This document shows, piece by piece, positions 1-11,365 of a stretch of DNA of 64,000 nucleotides. This stretch comes from Coleophoma eucalyptorum (taxonomy: Eukaryota > Ascomycota > Leotiomycetes > Helotiales > Dermateaceae). The notes beneath the pieces are model-generated. The model saw only the letters and a program-made list of their open reading frames with translations, was not told where the DNA came from and searched no databases. The translations under genes were made by a program, and so were the position numbers. Location of the stretch: positions 372,001 through 436,000 of the forward strand of contig JALRME010000024.1 of assembly GCA_026120035.1 (NCBI GenBank), in the 5' to 3' direction. The number at the start of each line of letters is the position of its first letter. Positions within the stretch are counted from its first letter, which is position 1.

Positions 1-664
1 ACAGGGGATTATTGGCCGCATGACTTCGGACCCCGAAGAATTAAATACTTACACTGCTCACGCCCAAGAACTAGAGAAGTTTAGTTTGCAAGACAAGATA
101 CGGCGCTTAGTCAATCCCAGAACATTTCGTCCTTTTGTCCATGCTGAAATTCTGCTCTTGGACTCCCTCGAGAGGGATGGTGGCACTGCCTCCTCTCGGT
201 TCTTCAACAGCTATAGTTATATCGGCTGCAGCAAACCTACATGTCGCCTATGCTGTTACTTCTTCTCATTCCATGCAAGTAGTGTGGAAGTTCGGTCGGG
301 ACATCGAAATCTATACCTCAACTGGAGATTGCCAGACGTCTACCCTGATCATCCTCGGGGGGCTAAGAAGCGGAGAGAGGATATCTTGAACAGAATCTTA
401 TCTCAGACCAGGAAAGACACCTTCAAGACTATGACTGAAAAAGTGCCTGAGATAAAGATACATGATTCCAATACGGAACCAACTTGTCTGAATGATATCT
501 CTGATGCTCTGCGGCATTTGAAGATAGCAGGCCCCGAATCTGATTTGGATAACCCATGGGATGATACAATACCCCAATTTGGCCTACGTACATTGTCTCG
601 AACGAAATGCTTGTTAGTGGAGAGTGATGAAGAAGATGACGAGGATGGTGGCGTACGACTTTGA
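1..664 (+). CDS. OTT_1508-like deaminase family protein, 3' part
   Basis: The reading frame is open from the left edge, so the 5' part of the gene lies outside the window. The first ATG in view is at 20 and gives 214 aa. That stretch holds a zinc-dependent deaminase signature: HAE at residues 41-43, then CSKPTCRLC with the CxxC pair at C75 and C78, followed by YLNWRLP. This spacing matches the fungal OTT_1508-type branch of the nucleic-acid/nucleotide deaminase superfamily, in which His and two Cys bind zinc and the Glu shuttles protons. Family members are usually longer, with the catalytic domain towards the C-terminus, which fits a truncated view. The tail is acidic (EEDDEDGG). The substrate is unknown. 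The family call is fairly firm; the 5' structure is not visible. Confidence 0.75.
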   Translation, partial: QGIIGRMTSDPEELNTYTAHAQELEKFSLQDKIRRLVNPRTFRPFVHAEILLLDSLERDGGTASSRFFNSYSYIGCSKPTCRLCCYFFSFHASSVEVRSGHRNLYLNWRLPDVYPDHPRGAKKRREDILNRILSQTRKDTFKTMTEKVPEIKIHDSNTEPTCLNDISDALRHLKIAGPESDLDNPWDDTIPQFGLRTLSRTKCLLVESDEEDDEDGGVRL

Positions 665-1107
665 TAGATAATGCAGACCTCAGCCGTGACAACGAAGACG
701 ATTGAATGATTTGAATGACCTGTGAGGTAAAGATCGATTGCTCATAATCAGTATTTTATCTTCTACTCTGATTCTAATTCCGAATGTGTCCGTTGAGTTC
801 TCGTCACCCCTAGACCACCATAATAAAGAACATGTAGTGGAATCCAAGAAGATGAAGGCTGAGCAAGTTGCCTCTATGCCCTTGTGTAATAACCCTTCCC
901 TAATGTTCGTAAGTAGGTAAGCCTTTGGACTGAGTTTCATCTTGATGATTCACAATAAAGCCTCCAGTGTCGTGCATGGGCATAACATAGTATCTTGCTT
1001 TCGCTTAACTCAGAGGCTTTGAAGGACTTTTTCGATTTAGCCGACGACAACAGAGGAACGGAATTGAGGTACGTGTACCTTATGCAACAAAGTAGGAGGA
1101 AACATGG
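665..1107. other. Intergenic, no gene seen
   Basis: This AT-rich spacer follows the deaminase gene. Only short reading frames without coding character are present. A TCC/CTC microsatellite begins just beyond it, at about 1134-1154. Confidence 0.5.
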
Positions 1108-1488
1108 TCACATTGTGATATTAACCCAATCATTCTCCTCCTCCTCCTCCTCCCCATCCCCCTCGATTTTATCCTCTTGTAACTCCCCCTCGTTGTGTCC
1201 CCGCGTCCTTTTCTGCTCCTGCTCCTGCGCCTTGAATGTATCTTCTTCCTCCTTGATCTCCTCCTTCAATATACCAGAACCCCCTTCCATGGCTGTCTCC
1301 CTCTCAGATCCGTTTACACAGTCTTTATCCACCATTCCATCACCAACCCTCTCTCCATCGCTTCCCCCATTTCCAGACCCCTCCGTCCCAATGACAATAA
1401 AGGGCAAAGTCGCAACAATGATAGGAAGGCTGAGAACTCCAATAAAAAACAAGAGAGGCAGTAGCTTCCCCCTTTGTGTGGCGGACAT
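1108..1488 (-). CDS. Possible small single-pass membrane protein, 126 aa
   Basis: This is a single-exon reading frame from an ATG at 1488. Residues about 8-33 are strongly hydrophobic and read as a signal anchor or transmembrane helix. A Gly/Asp/Ser linker follows, then a highly acidic, lysine-containing tail. Part of the acidic tail is encoded by a CTC/TCC-type microsatellite, so the frame could be partly accidental. The opposite strand also has an open frame here (995-1645) that is Ser/Pro-rich and looks like the shadow. No family is recognised. The hydrophobic N-terminus next to an ATG is the only positive evidence. Confidence 0.35.
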   Translation of the reverse strand: MSATQRGKLLPLLFFIGVLSLPIIVATLPFIVIGTEGSGNGGSDGERVGDGMVDKDCVNGSERETAMEGGSGILKEEIKEEEDTFKAQEQEQKRTRGHNEGELQEDKIEGDGEEEEEENDWVNITM

Positions 1489-2028
1489 GGGTTCTTCAAT
1501 TGAGCAAGGTGTTGCAAAGGGAGTAAGTTATCTGTCGATTTGTCAGTTCTATCTGTTAGACGGGCTTGTTACTTGTGGCGTGGTTTGGTATGCTGGCATC
1601 AACGCTTACAGAAGTGATGAAAGGAGGAAGAGGAAGCTCTGTTAGATGACAGTTTATGTCTGATGATAAGAATCGGCCGTTTAGTACGGCGTGGAGTTTC
1701 AACTGTCTTTTACTGATGAATGAAAATGGCGCATGTAAGAGACAAACTTTTCATGACTCGATCAGACGTCAATGTGATTGTGGCGCAAGCGTGCAATTGC
1801 TCGTTATGATTGATAAAAAGTTAACAAAAAGCGAGCAGACATCCTTCATGTATGCGGCTAGTTATAAGAACTTGACACTTGACGGCCCGCATGCTGCTTG
1901 TAGAAATCTATACTGGTATTCTACCCATCCAAACGCCACAAAAATATAACTTGTAATAATGAAATGCAGACAGGAATTATTACTCTAAAATAACTATAGC
2001 CAACTCTGCCAATGATATGTACATCAAT

Positions 2029-5011
2029 TCAGGCCCAGACCATCTTCTTCAAACTGTGACCCAGTTGCTCGAAGACAGTTGTACTCCTTCTAGCCTCGGC
2101 TAACGAGATAATGTCCCCCTCTTCAACAATGTTCATCTTCTTGTCTGATCCTGCCTCAACAGCTCGTCCTGACATCACCATCCGTTCAATGTCAAAACAA
2201 ATTGTCATGACCTGCTCAATCTCACTAATCTTGGCAGCGGTAGCATCGTCGGCAAGTGCTGATCGAGATGAGAGAGCCTTGAATGCTAGTATCTTTGTTG
2301 GGACACCAGCTGGTTGCAGTGGCTGGAATAGACTTGTCAGAGCCTTCAATGGTGGCGTAGCATGAGCCGGTTCTGGTACGTCTGAAAGCTCGGGCGTGGG
2401 TTGTAGGGTGGATAATGAGCGAGTGTTTACACGCGCAACATCATCTGCCCCGGCTGTGTAGGTAAGTACGAAACCAACATTTCGCTTTTCATCCGCTTGG
2501 GCAGCAGATAGAGTCGATGTGACATAGGTACCATACTTGATGGCCAAGATGTGTTGCAGATTGATTCTCTCAAACGAAGACACTTTCTCCGTATCCCACG
2601 AAAAGCGACAGGCATAAAGAGCACTGTCTGTGAGCAGCAGAACAGATTCCTCGAATGGCAAAGTCTTGATGGTGTTGGAGTCCGATGGAGTCAAGAGAGT
2701 CCATCCTGAAATGAATTCTTCATGGTCGTCTGCTATCACAAGCTTTTGCGAAATCTCAATAGCCTGCTGCCGCATCTTTTGCATTGACACAGCTGGGTCG
2801 CCGCTCATCATATTGGCTTCAAAATCTTCGAAAACCATGGATGTTACATTTCCAACGAGGAAATCAATCGCTGCTTGGCTGAAGTAGTCGTTGACAATTC
2901 CACTGTAAAAGCGACTTATGCTTAATCCCATATCAGTAAGGGCACCTTTATAGTTCCTCTGTCGAGTTCGTGTGAAATCTCCTTTCAAAGCTGCAGTGGA
3001 TGCATATTGCTTCGAGATAGCATCGCCATTATCGGCCCAGAGAGTATTGAACCATGAAGTAGCTTGATCGGGCTGTTTGCTCAGGTCAATTCCCTCGCAC
3101 TTCAACTGTATCTCCAGGGCTCGTCTTCCACAGGCACTTTGAACCACGTTGGTACGGTCTAGACAATCCATACAATTGGTACGCAACACTCCACTTTGCT
3201 TTACTAGAAGCTTGCCATCAACCTCGACGCTATTTCCGAAGGCGTCGAGCTGTTTTTCAAGCGAGTCCATCAATAAACTGACGTTTTCAAAGTGCATGCC
3301 CTTACAGACTGCGTGGAAATCAAACCAATTCATCCCTAATTTGTGTCCATTAACCCCGCCCGATTCATTCAATCGTGTCATGTTTTTCTCGTAGGCATCT
3401 CCGACGATAGCCTCGTTTCCATGTTTCTCCACAAGCGAGGCCACTTGGACTGAGCCATAACGTTCGGAAAGATTGTTGAAGTGCGTCTTGAAAGCTTTGA
3501 AATTGAAGTCCTCGGAATGTAAGAGCTGGGGAACTGGTTTGAAAGAATAGGGTGACTGAGAGAAGAATATAGGGATACTGCCCCGGATCTGGACGAAAGA
3601 ATATATCTTGTTTGAAGCGGTCCAATCTGGGTCGGATAGGATTTGCTCCGTTTCAACGCAATTAGCCGTGTGGCCTTCTTCATCAACTCCACGCCTTAAG
3701 TATCTGAGACCAGCACGCTTAATAGATCTCCTAGAGATCAACGTTAACATAAAAGACTTCTCTGACTTGGTATCACTGGCTTCCGTGGCATTTTCAGGGC
3801 CCGAATGTGCTCCTTCGGTTGGCTTGACCTTATGACCATCTTGTGATAATTCAGTCAACTCCAGAGTGGATTTTCCAGCTCCATCAAGGGTCATAATTGG
3901 CTCAGGTGGATGAGGATCCACGGTAAATGACTTCTGTCCAATGAAGCCTTGCATCAGCGGTAAAACCAGAGACGCATGGCCAGCATCTATAAAAGGTTGG
4001 GTCAAGCTCCTGTTCCAGAAAAATAGAGGATCTACTTCTTTATGAAGTGGTAATTCGGAGCCCGTTGTTCGCCGATTTGCAAAACTCCTCGTGATATCAT
4101 AATCGTAGGAAAAGAAGAAACTTCGGGAAGAACCAAAGAGTATTTGGGTTGTCCGCAACAGTTTAGGCAACATATTTTGTGCTACATCGTTTGCATTTTG
4201 GGCCTTGACGTCCTCGAGGCTTGGTTCACTAACTGTAGACTCTTCTCCTGAAGGCGTTGGCGCTTCGGCAGGTGGTTTTGGTGTATCTGCTCCAGATTCA
4301 GTCACACTCATACCGAGGTTTCTTCTTTGATCAACAGTCCATCCTTTTTTGGAGAACCATTTTTGAGCAAACCGTCCATAACTTCCCTTTCTTGTAATGA
4401 CGTCTTGTGCGACACTGGTTGATTTCTTGTGATGTCCAGTGCCATGCTCCTTGTTTGGAGATGCCGAACCAGCAGCACCAGAGTGTATATGATCTTCATC
4501 ATCATCTACATCGTCACTTGCGCCAGCAGAAAGGCCACCCTCATCGTCAGATGAGTCGCTGTCGTCTGAGCCTGAACCATCAATTGTCCTTCTCAACAGC
4601 GAGGCAGATGTTTGGCCAATGGACAGCTCTGCCTCAGCCCGGGAAGCTAGAGGTGTCAAGGCGACCTCAGTAATAACATATATCGGCTTTCCTTGTATTT
4701 GTGCTATTTGTTGTCGGCGTGTAATTGACACCAAGAAGGACGACTTTGAGACGGTGAGCAGGCCTATCAATACCATCAGCGTATGTAATGTTGCACCTGG
4801 ATTTAAAGAACAAACCAACTATTCCAAATGCCTCAAAGCTGCGCCCTACTCCATCGGTTTCAACTCCATCTTGTACCACCAGCGCAATGCTCTTGTCTTT
4901 GTATGCGATTTTAGAGGCTGGTGCGGGGCGCTGGCCTCTTTGCGCCAACGGCTGCAGGACAAGGCCATCTATAGCAGCAAAGATGAGGATCTTTCGCGCA
5001 AGACCAGGCAT
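2029..5011 (-). CDS. Sac-domain phosphoinositide phosphatase with hSac2 domain
   Basis: The gene has two exons, complement(2029..4763, 4816..5011), giving 976 aa. The 52-nt intron at 4764-4815 has a GTTTGT donor, a GCTGAT branch and a TAG acceptor; splicing joins FGIVG to LLTVSKS. The start at 5011 (MPGLARKILIF) is the conserved N-terminus of this fungal group. The Sac domain spans roughly residues 50-730, with the catalytic CX5R motif CMDCLDRT near residue 595 and the typical IRGSIPIFFSQ upstream. After it comes an hSac2-type domain, as in INPP5F/Sac2 proteins. An acidic Ser/Asp-rich insert sits around residue 130. The enzyme should remove phosphates from phosphatidylinositol phosphates on membranes; the exact isomer cannot be told. 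A frame that starts at 4818 is an artefact of reading through the intron. Confidence 0.9.
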
Positions 5012-7056
5012 AATAGCTTGTGTTATGACGGAGGCATCGACGTTAGAAATGGCGCGTTGGTGGTTCTCAAGATCATGATGAAGGTTCAGAGCGGGTGGGT
5101 TCCCCATTTAGTTTCAATGACATCCTGACATCAGCGATGCGCGGACCCTGGTGAATGCCGGAAGGAATGATTTTAGGGTTAGTTCCAATGGAAATCGCAA
5201 CCGTGAGCATATAAAATGAGCATTCCGATTGCAAAAGCCTCGCAAGAATTACAGATGTTTCAAACGGTTTGAATGTGCTGCATTGCATGATCGTTCAACA
5301 TGATTGGGTTCAGCTGACTTGGTCAACACTGGACTTAGCCGTGTGACCGGGCAGAATGCAGCAAGTCCTGGTAACAAGCCCATTTCTCAGTTCCCTTGTA
5401 AGGAGAAGTTAGCTAGTCAGGTTAAGAAGAGTTCAATACGAGGCTGCAAAAAAAAAGAATTCCAACCATGCACGTAAATAAATAGCAATAAATCTTCGAG
5501 ACGGCAATAGGACAAGTAATGCCTGCTGCCGCCCAAAGAAAACGAAGATCTTAAGAAGGCGCTAGCGGCCGCGGTTGAAATGCCGAGCGAACAAGTTTGC
5601 CCCGGCTCGCTTTTATTCCCTTCAGTTCCCAATTCCCAACTTCACTGCTGGTATTACGAGCCTCAGGTTTGACCGGTTCGGAACTCTTTCAAGTGACGAA
5701 CTCATCGCCCGTATTTTAGGCTCGGAAGTCCAGGCCTGATAGTGTCGCTTGTTATCGAGCTCGCTTGCCTTACGATAACGAACGGGGACGCAGAACAATA
5801 ATACTATAGTCAGTTCTGATGTTTTGCGTACGAGATGAAGTTGCAAACATTCTCGTAGGGCAGTGACTTGGAAGTCCGATGCTGCCAGCAGTCTGTATAA
5901 TTTACACGATCCTTATTTTGCTTTTGGGGACTACTTGAATGACTTCGTGTTCATATTGATTTGGAAAACGGCACACAGCTCGACCGGTCGACGAGCACAG
6001 ATTTTGCTGTTTGCTACTCCACCCCCCCCCCCCAAAGGATCGACTTGTTCCTGTAAGCCTACAAATACTGTACAGCAAGTGCTATGCACAGGCTCTCTCG
6101 GAAATTCCATAGAACTCGGTGTTGTATCCGACAATGGAGTCCAACTTGGGCGATGCAACGTCGGTATGAGCCTTCTAGTCATAGTCTGAATCCTACCATC
6201 ACTACAATCGCAGTGATTGGTACACTCAGCTGCGGGTAATGGTGAGCAAGGTGGATATACAAGCAAGGATCGAGAAGGCGTCAACGCCTGCCTGGTCTCA
6301 GGTTGCGGACACCGGCTGTATTGTTAGAGGATGGATCAACCGCCTCATCTCTGCCTTATGAGCAGACTGAAATAGAGGAGGCTACAAGTGCTTGGTCTCG
6401 CGGACAACTGCTCCACCTATCGAGCATACTCACGGTTGCAGCAAATGCCTTGCAGATATCACGGCCTGCAGCCTAGATCCGCCAGAGTATCTACCAGGAC
6501 AGTATCAGGACCACCACCTCCTCCGAAACGCTACCTTCAGCGAATCAGCATTCTGCTTAATACATCCATGGCTCTCTTCTTTTCGGCCAATATGACATCT
6601 TCCATGAGTCACTGTATATCTAGGCAAGGCATGGCATGTGACTCGAAGGACAACGGTACTATTTGAGACACCTGTCAGCCAATACAACGCTCTTCCCCTC
6701 TCCGTACAGTCATTGTATAAGTACCCAGCCGGCCTGTCACAGTATAAGAAGTCCCCAAGTCAATGCACCGGGACAATGGTCAGGAAAGTTCAGAAAGCTG
6801 GTAGTCTCTGCCTATTACGAAGACTCTCGGTCGGCAACGGAAGATCTCGCTTAGGCCACGCTACTTTCACGCTAATGCGCTTATGAGTCAGCTCAGCCAC
6901 CAAGTGGCGCGCCCAGTTTTGAACAACATTTTGCTTCCATCCAACGCGCAACGACCTCAGACCTCAGGCAACAATTTCATCTATCTAACTGCCTGTCGCG
7001 ACAAGGACATCCAATCTCTCTCTCCTCCTCGTACACCCCACGCTATTCATACAAAC
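5012..7056. other. Intergenic, divergent promoter region
   Basis: Two kilobases separate the Sac phosphatase (-) from the zinc-finger gene (+). I see no convincing gene in it. A TTAGGGTTAG telo-box-like unit lies at 5173-5182, about 160 bp upstream of the phosphatase start. A C-rich homopolymer run sits at about 6020-6034. Confidence 0.5.
5173..5182 (-). promoter_or_regulatory. Telo-box-like motif (TTAGGGTTAG)
   Basis: The motif is one and a half telomere-repeat units, about 160 bp upstream of the Sac phosphatase ATG. Teloboxes bind Tbf1/TRF-type factors in ascomycetes. That this one is used is an inference from its position only. Confidence 0.3.
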
Positions 7057-8023
7057 ATGTCGCTCTCCTACGAGAACCGTGGGTTCATGCAGGAACCAGC
7101 AAACTACCCTACTATGCAAGATCCAGAGGATTTCAAGCACGACCAAACTCGATATCCAAGTCCATCCGCGCCGGTCATGTCTGAGAATCCATATCAAACT
7201 CATACCCACACGCATGGCTTGGACACCACTGAGGGCGATGTGCGAGCAGCTATGGGGATGTCGGACTTGCCCTTGAGAGAACTCAGCGACGCGCCATCCC
7301 CAGGTCGATCAAAGCCTATCCAGAAGCCAGACCGAGGTAACCCTCCAAAGGATAACAACGGCCGTTTCATTTGCAACTGGATGGGCTGCACCGAGGAGAT
7401 CAAGGATTTTGGGTAAGTTTTTGTCCTTTCACTTTGAAGACCAAAATGCTGACAAAGTCTTCCGCAGACGCAAGTGCGAATGGAGTAAACATATGGATAA
7501 ACACGATAGACCCTACAAATGCCCTGCCGAAGGATGTGAGAAACTTCCGGGGTTCACCTATAGTGGTGGACTTCTCAGACACGAGCGTGAAGTACACAAC
7601 AAGCATGGCGGCCCAAGAAAGCAATTAAACTGCCCTCACATTAACTGCAAGCGTCATACTGGGAAGGGATTCTCCCGCCAGGAGAATCTCAACGAGCATC
7701 TACGTCGGGTACATACAGATGGTGTTCCAGGTCCTGCAGTTGAGGAGTCGGAGGAGGATGGCAGTGAACCAAAGATTGGACAGAAGCGCAAGCGAGTTTT
7801 CACAGACGAGAATGAGATGATGAAGGACGAGTTGAAGAGACTGAAGCAAGAGAACGAAGATCTCCGCCGAACTACAGAGTTGCAGAGAGAACAAACCAAC
7901 CAACTGATGATGCAGATGCAGCAACTCCGCCAGACTATGGGACAAAGCCTTGGTCAGAGTCTGGGACAGAGCTTGGTACAACATGCACAACACATGCAGG
8001 CACCACAGGCCCAAATGATGTGA
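7057..8023 (+). CDS. C2H2 zinc-finger protein with glutamine-rich tail
   Basis: The gene has two exons, 7057..7412 and 7468..8023, giving 303 aa. The 55-nt intron has GTAAGT, a GCTGAC branch and CAG, and interrupts the first finger, joining KDFG to RKCEWSKH. Three C2H2 fingers lie between residues about 105 and 205. The first is CNWMGC with paired histidines after EWSKH. The second is CPAEGC with LLRHEREVH. The third is CPHINC with NLNEHLRRVH. A basic KRKR stretch and a likely coiled coil follow (DELKRLKQENEDLRR), then a Gln/Met-rich tail with three GQSL copies. It is probably a DNA-binding nuclear regulator. The N-terminal 100 residues are low complexity with a THTHTH run. An upstream in-frame ATG at 6883 would add 58 residues but they look non-coding. 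Confidence 0.85.
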
Positions 8024-11000
8024 AATCTAAAACAGACTTCTACGACAGTATGGGTGTTTACGCAGTCCATTTCTTTCATGGTTGGGCGGGCTTTTACTTG
8101 GCTTGGGGCATCAGTAGGAGTTTGGGGACGGCACTTTATGGTTCTTCTGGCGCAGGTTGACGGACGTATACCACTTTTTTATTTTTCAGCGGGCGCTCAT
8201 TAGCATTTGGTCACAAACCATACACTCATAAGCTTCTACTCAGAATGTGATGATATGAACAGTAAATGATATGTAGAATAATAAACCTGTATAATACTTC
8301 AATGGAATACCTGCTCGCTTTCTAATCTTTGCACAAGCGACGGTCAAAAAGATGCATCTAGTGCCTGAGGCGGCAATTCCAGTAAGATTCCTGTTGCACG
8401 CGAGGATCGTCAGGCCCGAATATCTACTTTCAGGTATTCATATGCCTCAATCGCTCGAATATTCTGCTCTAACTTGAAAACATCAACAACGTCAATGCTA
8501 TCAACAGCGCCAAACGGCAGCAGACGAGCTTCGCCATGCTTTTACCCAGCCACGCCAATAACAAACCCCGAAGATACCGACTAACTGCGACCCGCAGAAT
8601 GCGTCGTCATGCCCACCGAAGCATTCATCCTTCGCCTCTCAAAGGAAGCAGGCTTCGGCGATGACTTGTCACCGGATGCACCGCAAGAGCGACTGCGTAA
8701 ACGTGCACTCTGTTTCTATTTCCATCGCCCTTTCTATTCGCTCTTTGCTTTGCATTCGGTTCTTGGGCTCAACAGACTGCTTTGATTTGTGCCAACGGTT
8801 TCCCTTCAAGCTTGGGGCGTCTGTACGTGTCACAAGTGGCCACGCAGTCTAAAGTCTTGTTCATTGGACTTGGCCGTAGCATAACGCTCCAAGGTTGCGG
8901 CAGTGCATCAACATCTTGTTGCCTAGAAATTGAGGCAAAGGACTGGTGCCCTAATATCCAGATTGTCCTATCATGAGCTTGTCCCTTCTAGACTCTTTTT
9001 GACCACATGTGAAGCCATATAGCAGTGTGGGAAGCCTGGTTCATCCCCCAGATTTCGTAGGTAGCTTTAGGCATCAGAAAGAGTACCTGACCCTTGCCTG
9101 CTGTAGATCGGCCTCGCCTCGTTTATCGGGCCAATTTTGCGGAAGTTCGGGGCGTTGCACCTCCCAGAAACTTAGACGTCTGCCGCTTGCAACTACCATC
9201 GATCCCCCTTCTACATTCCATATACAATCCCCAACCATCCTCTCCATAAGACAGCCAATATCATAACGCCGTGATTTTGTTGCACGTCGCTCGGTTCTCG
9301 TCTTAATGCCGAAGTCCGAGCTTTACGTTTATACTGCATGCTATCATTAAAGCCGATGAGATCTGTTTGCTTGGAAGATGCGAAGCCCATGTACAGAAGC
9401 GAAATACTCGAAGATCATAGGTTGGGCCGTAATTTCTTACGTTCTTCTGCCCCTCACTTTGCTCTTTTTGGTGTCAAGTGCGTCTCTTCCTCCTCGTATC
9501 GGCGATCGGGTGAGTAACTGGGCCGAATGCTGCTACGGAATCGAAGATCTATCGGTGTTAAGGGATTTGATATATCATCCTTCCGGTGTATCACAATTGC
9601 TGCCTCTGAGATTGGTCAAGCCGAGTAAGGGTGAAATAATATATAATCAAATCCGGCTAAGCGTTCCATTTGCTGGGGTCTTTACCTCCAGGTATACATA
9701 CCAAGATGCTCTCTAACAAACTCGATATACGCGCCTGCACCCCATCCCCAAAAGTCTTCGACAGGAACATCTCCAGCCATTAATCAACCAGTCTCTGCGT
9801 ATCTTTCCGAACACACGTTTTCCACCCTGTCTATTCACTTCCTATTTCTTCGCGAAACCTTTGTGGCAAAATGACAAAGGAAAAGCATTTTGTCGTGATG
9901 CCTTCGTGATTGGATTTCTAGGCTGCTAGTTCTCGTAGAGATCTTCTGACAGTGGTCACGCTGAACTTTTTGTGATGCCTACTTCGCCTAGGAAATCGCC
10001 ATGCAAGGACTGCTGGATCTGGATGGATGAGTAATGTCCATGTAGTAAAGTTAACTTCCAAGCATCTTGCCTTAATAAATGTGTGCTGCAGTCACATAAT
10101 CAAAGTTGAGAGGCGTGACTATCAGATTTCTAGGCATAACAAAGACTATATGCTGAGATATTTGAAATTAATTCGATACTGGACATACCTTTGTAGTGAT
10201 CTTCCTCATCACAAGACTAATTTGTGGTATTTACACGTGACCGGTCCAGATTAGTATGTAGGCATTCATGCCACACAACGGCAGCTATAAGAAAAGAAGC
10301 TCATGGTGAAGATCATCGTACATGAATGCTGTAAGACGACGCAGGGACGAGCAGCCCTGCCAGCGAAATATTATGCTTAAGGTCATGTGACTATATTCGA
10401 TGCTACTTAATGACACACTTTAAGATAACAACAAAGTAAAAGGCGACACCTAGAAGCATATCTTGAGCTTGCAAAGTGTACTTTAAGAATCCAAGTAACA
10501 TCTCATGACTTTTTTGATCCAACTTTCGACAATAGATTCTGAATTTACTTGAATATTTGAGTACCTGGTATCTCTGGGAGATGTGTCTACGACTACCAGA
10601 CTGAAATTTGATGCGTAACAATACTGGATTTATACTATGAATTGGAAGATAAGAAGTGGGTAATGGTGTATAGAATTATTCCTGGTAGGTTGCACATTGG
10701 CTGGCTTGGGGTATGTATAACTTTGAGATGGTGAATACTATGTACTTAGAGCTTGCTAAAATACTCATCAAGCCATCAATAGCAAGAAAAGCAATGGTAA
10801 AGGATATCTAGAGCTTCACTTTTTTATACCGATAACTCAAATCAGATTTCTGCCCACATGCAATAGAAGTTCATTAACGATTTCTCCGTATTCAAGGTGG
10901 TTAGCCACAAGGCTGGTAATGGTAAGGCTGCTGAATTACTCGGGAGTACGCTTGGATCGCTTTGAATATGCACCAAGCCAAGCAGAACTGACTAGGGAGG

Positions 11001-11365
11001 AGGCGAGATGGCTCCACAGTGTATAGTATATATCTTTCTGCCCTTGACATGTCATTTCAAGCGCTCGAACGTCCTTATATATGAAACCATATTTATGAAG
11101 TTATGTTCGACTCCAAAATATTGAGACAATGCAGAGCGGAAAGTACCACCGCTGATTGGGCGAAGTAGAAGCACAAAGGTGGGGCGCTGCACCTGAATAT
11201 CGACCTATCTCACAGCTACACATACGTTCATTCTTGCTGTTTCACGAAGCAACCTCGAGAACAGTTCAAGCCTCACAAGTTCCCAGAGTCTTATGTCTTG
11301 ACAGGCATGCACATGGAGAAGGGGTTCATTGTTCGGGCGCCTCTCTCCACGACAAGCCACCGCCG
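8024..11365. other. 3.3-kb gene-poor region
   Basis: No gene can be supported here. Part of it (about 10030-11150) is visibly AT-rich. On the minus strand at 8410-8541 a 43-codon open stretch ends in a protein-like sequence (see findings), with no visible start. A 112-codon frame at 9378-9716 has an ATG and a hydrophobic stretch but no recognisable domain, and I do not call it a gene. Confidence 0.45.

Noticed and set aside
995..1645. 216-codon plus-strand frame, Ser/Pro-rich
   Set aside because: It is driven by the TCC microsatellite and starts without an ATG in good context. The opposite strand has a more plausible membrane protein.
9378..9716. 112-codon frame with an ATG and a hydrophobic segment
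   Set aside because: It has no domain, lies alone in a gene-poor region, and has no support beyond length.
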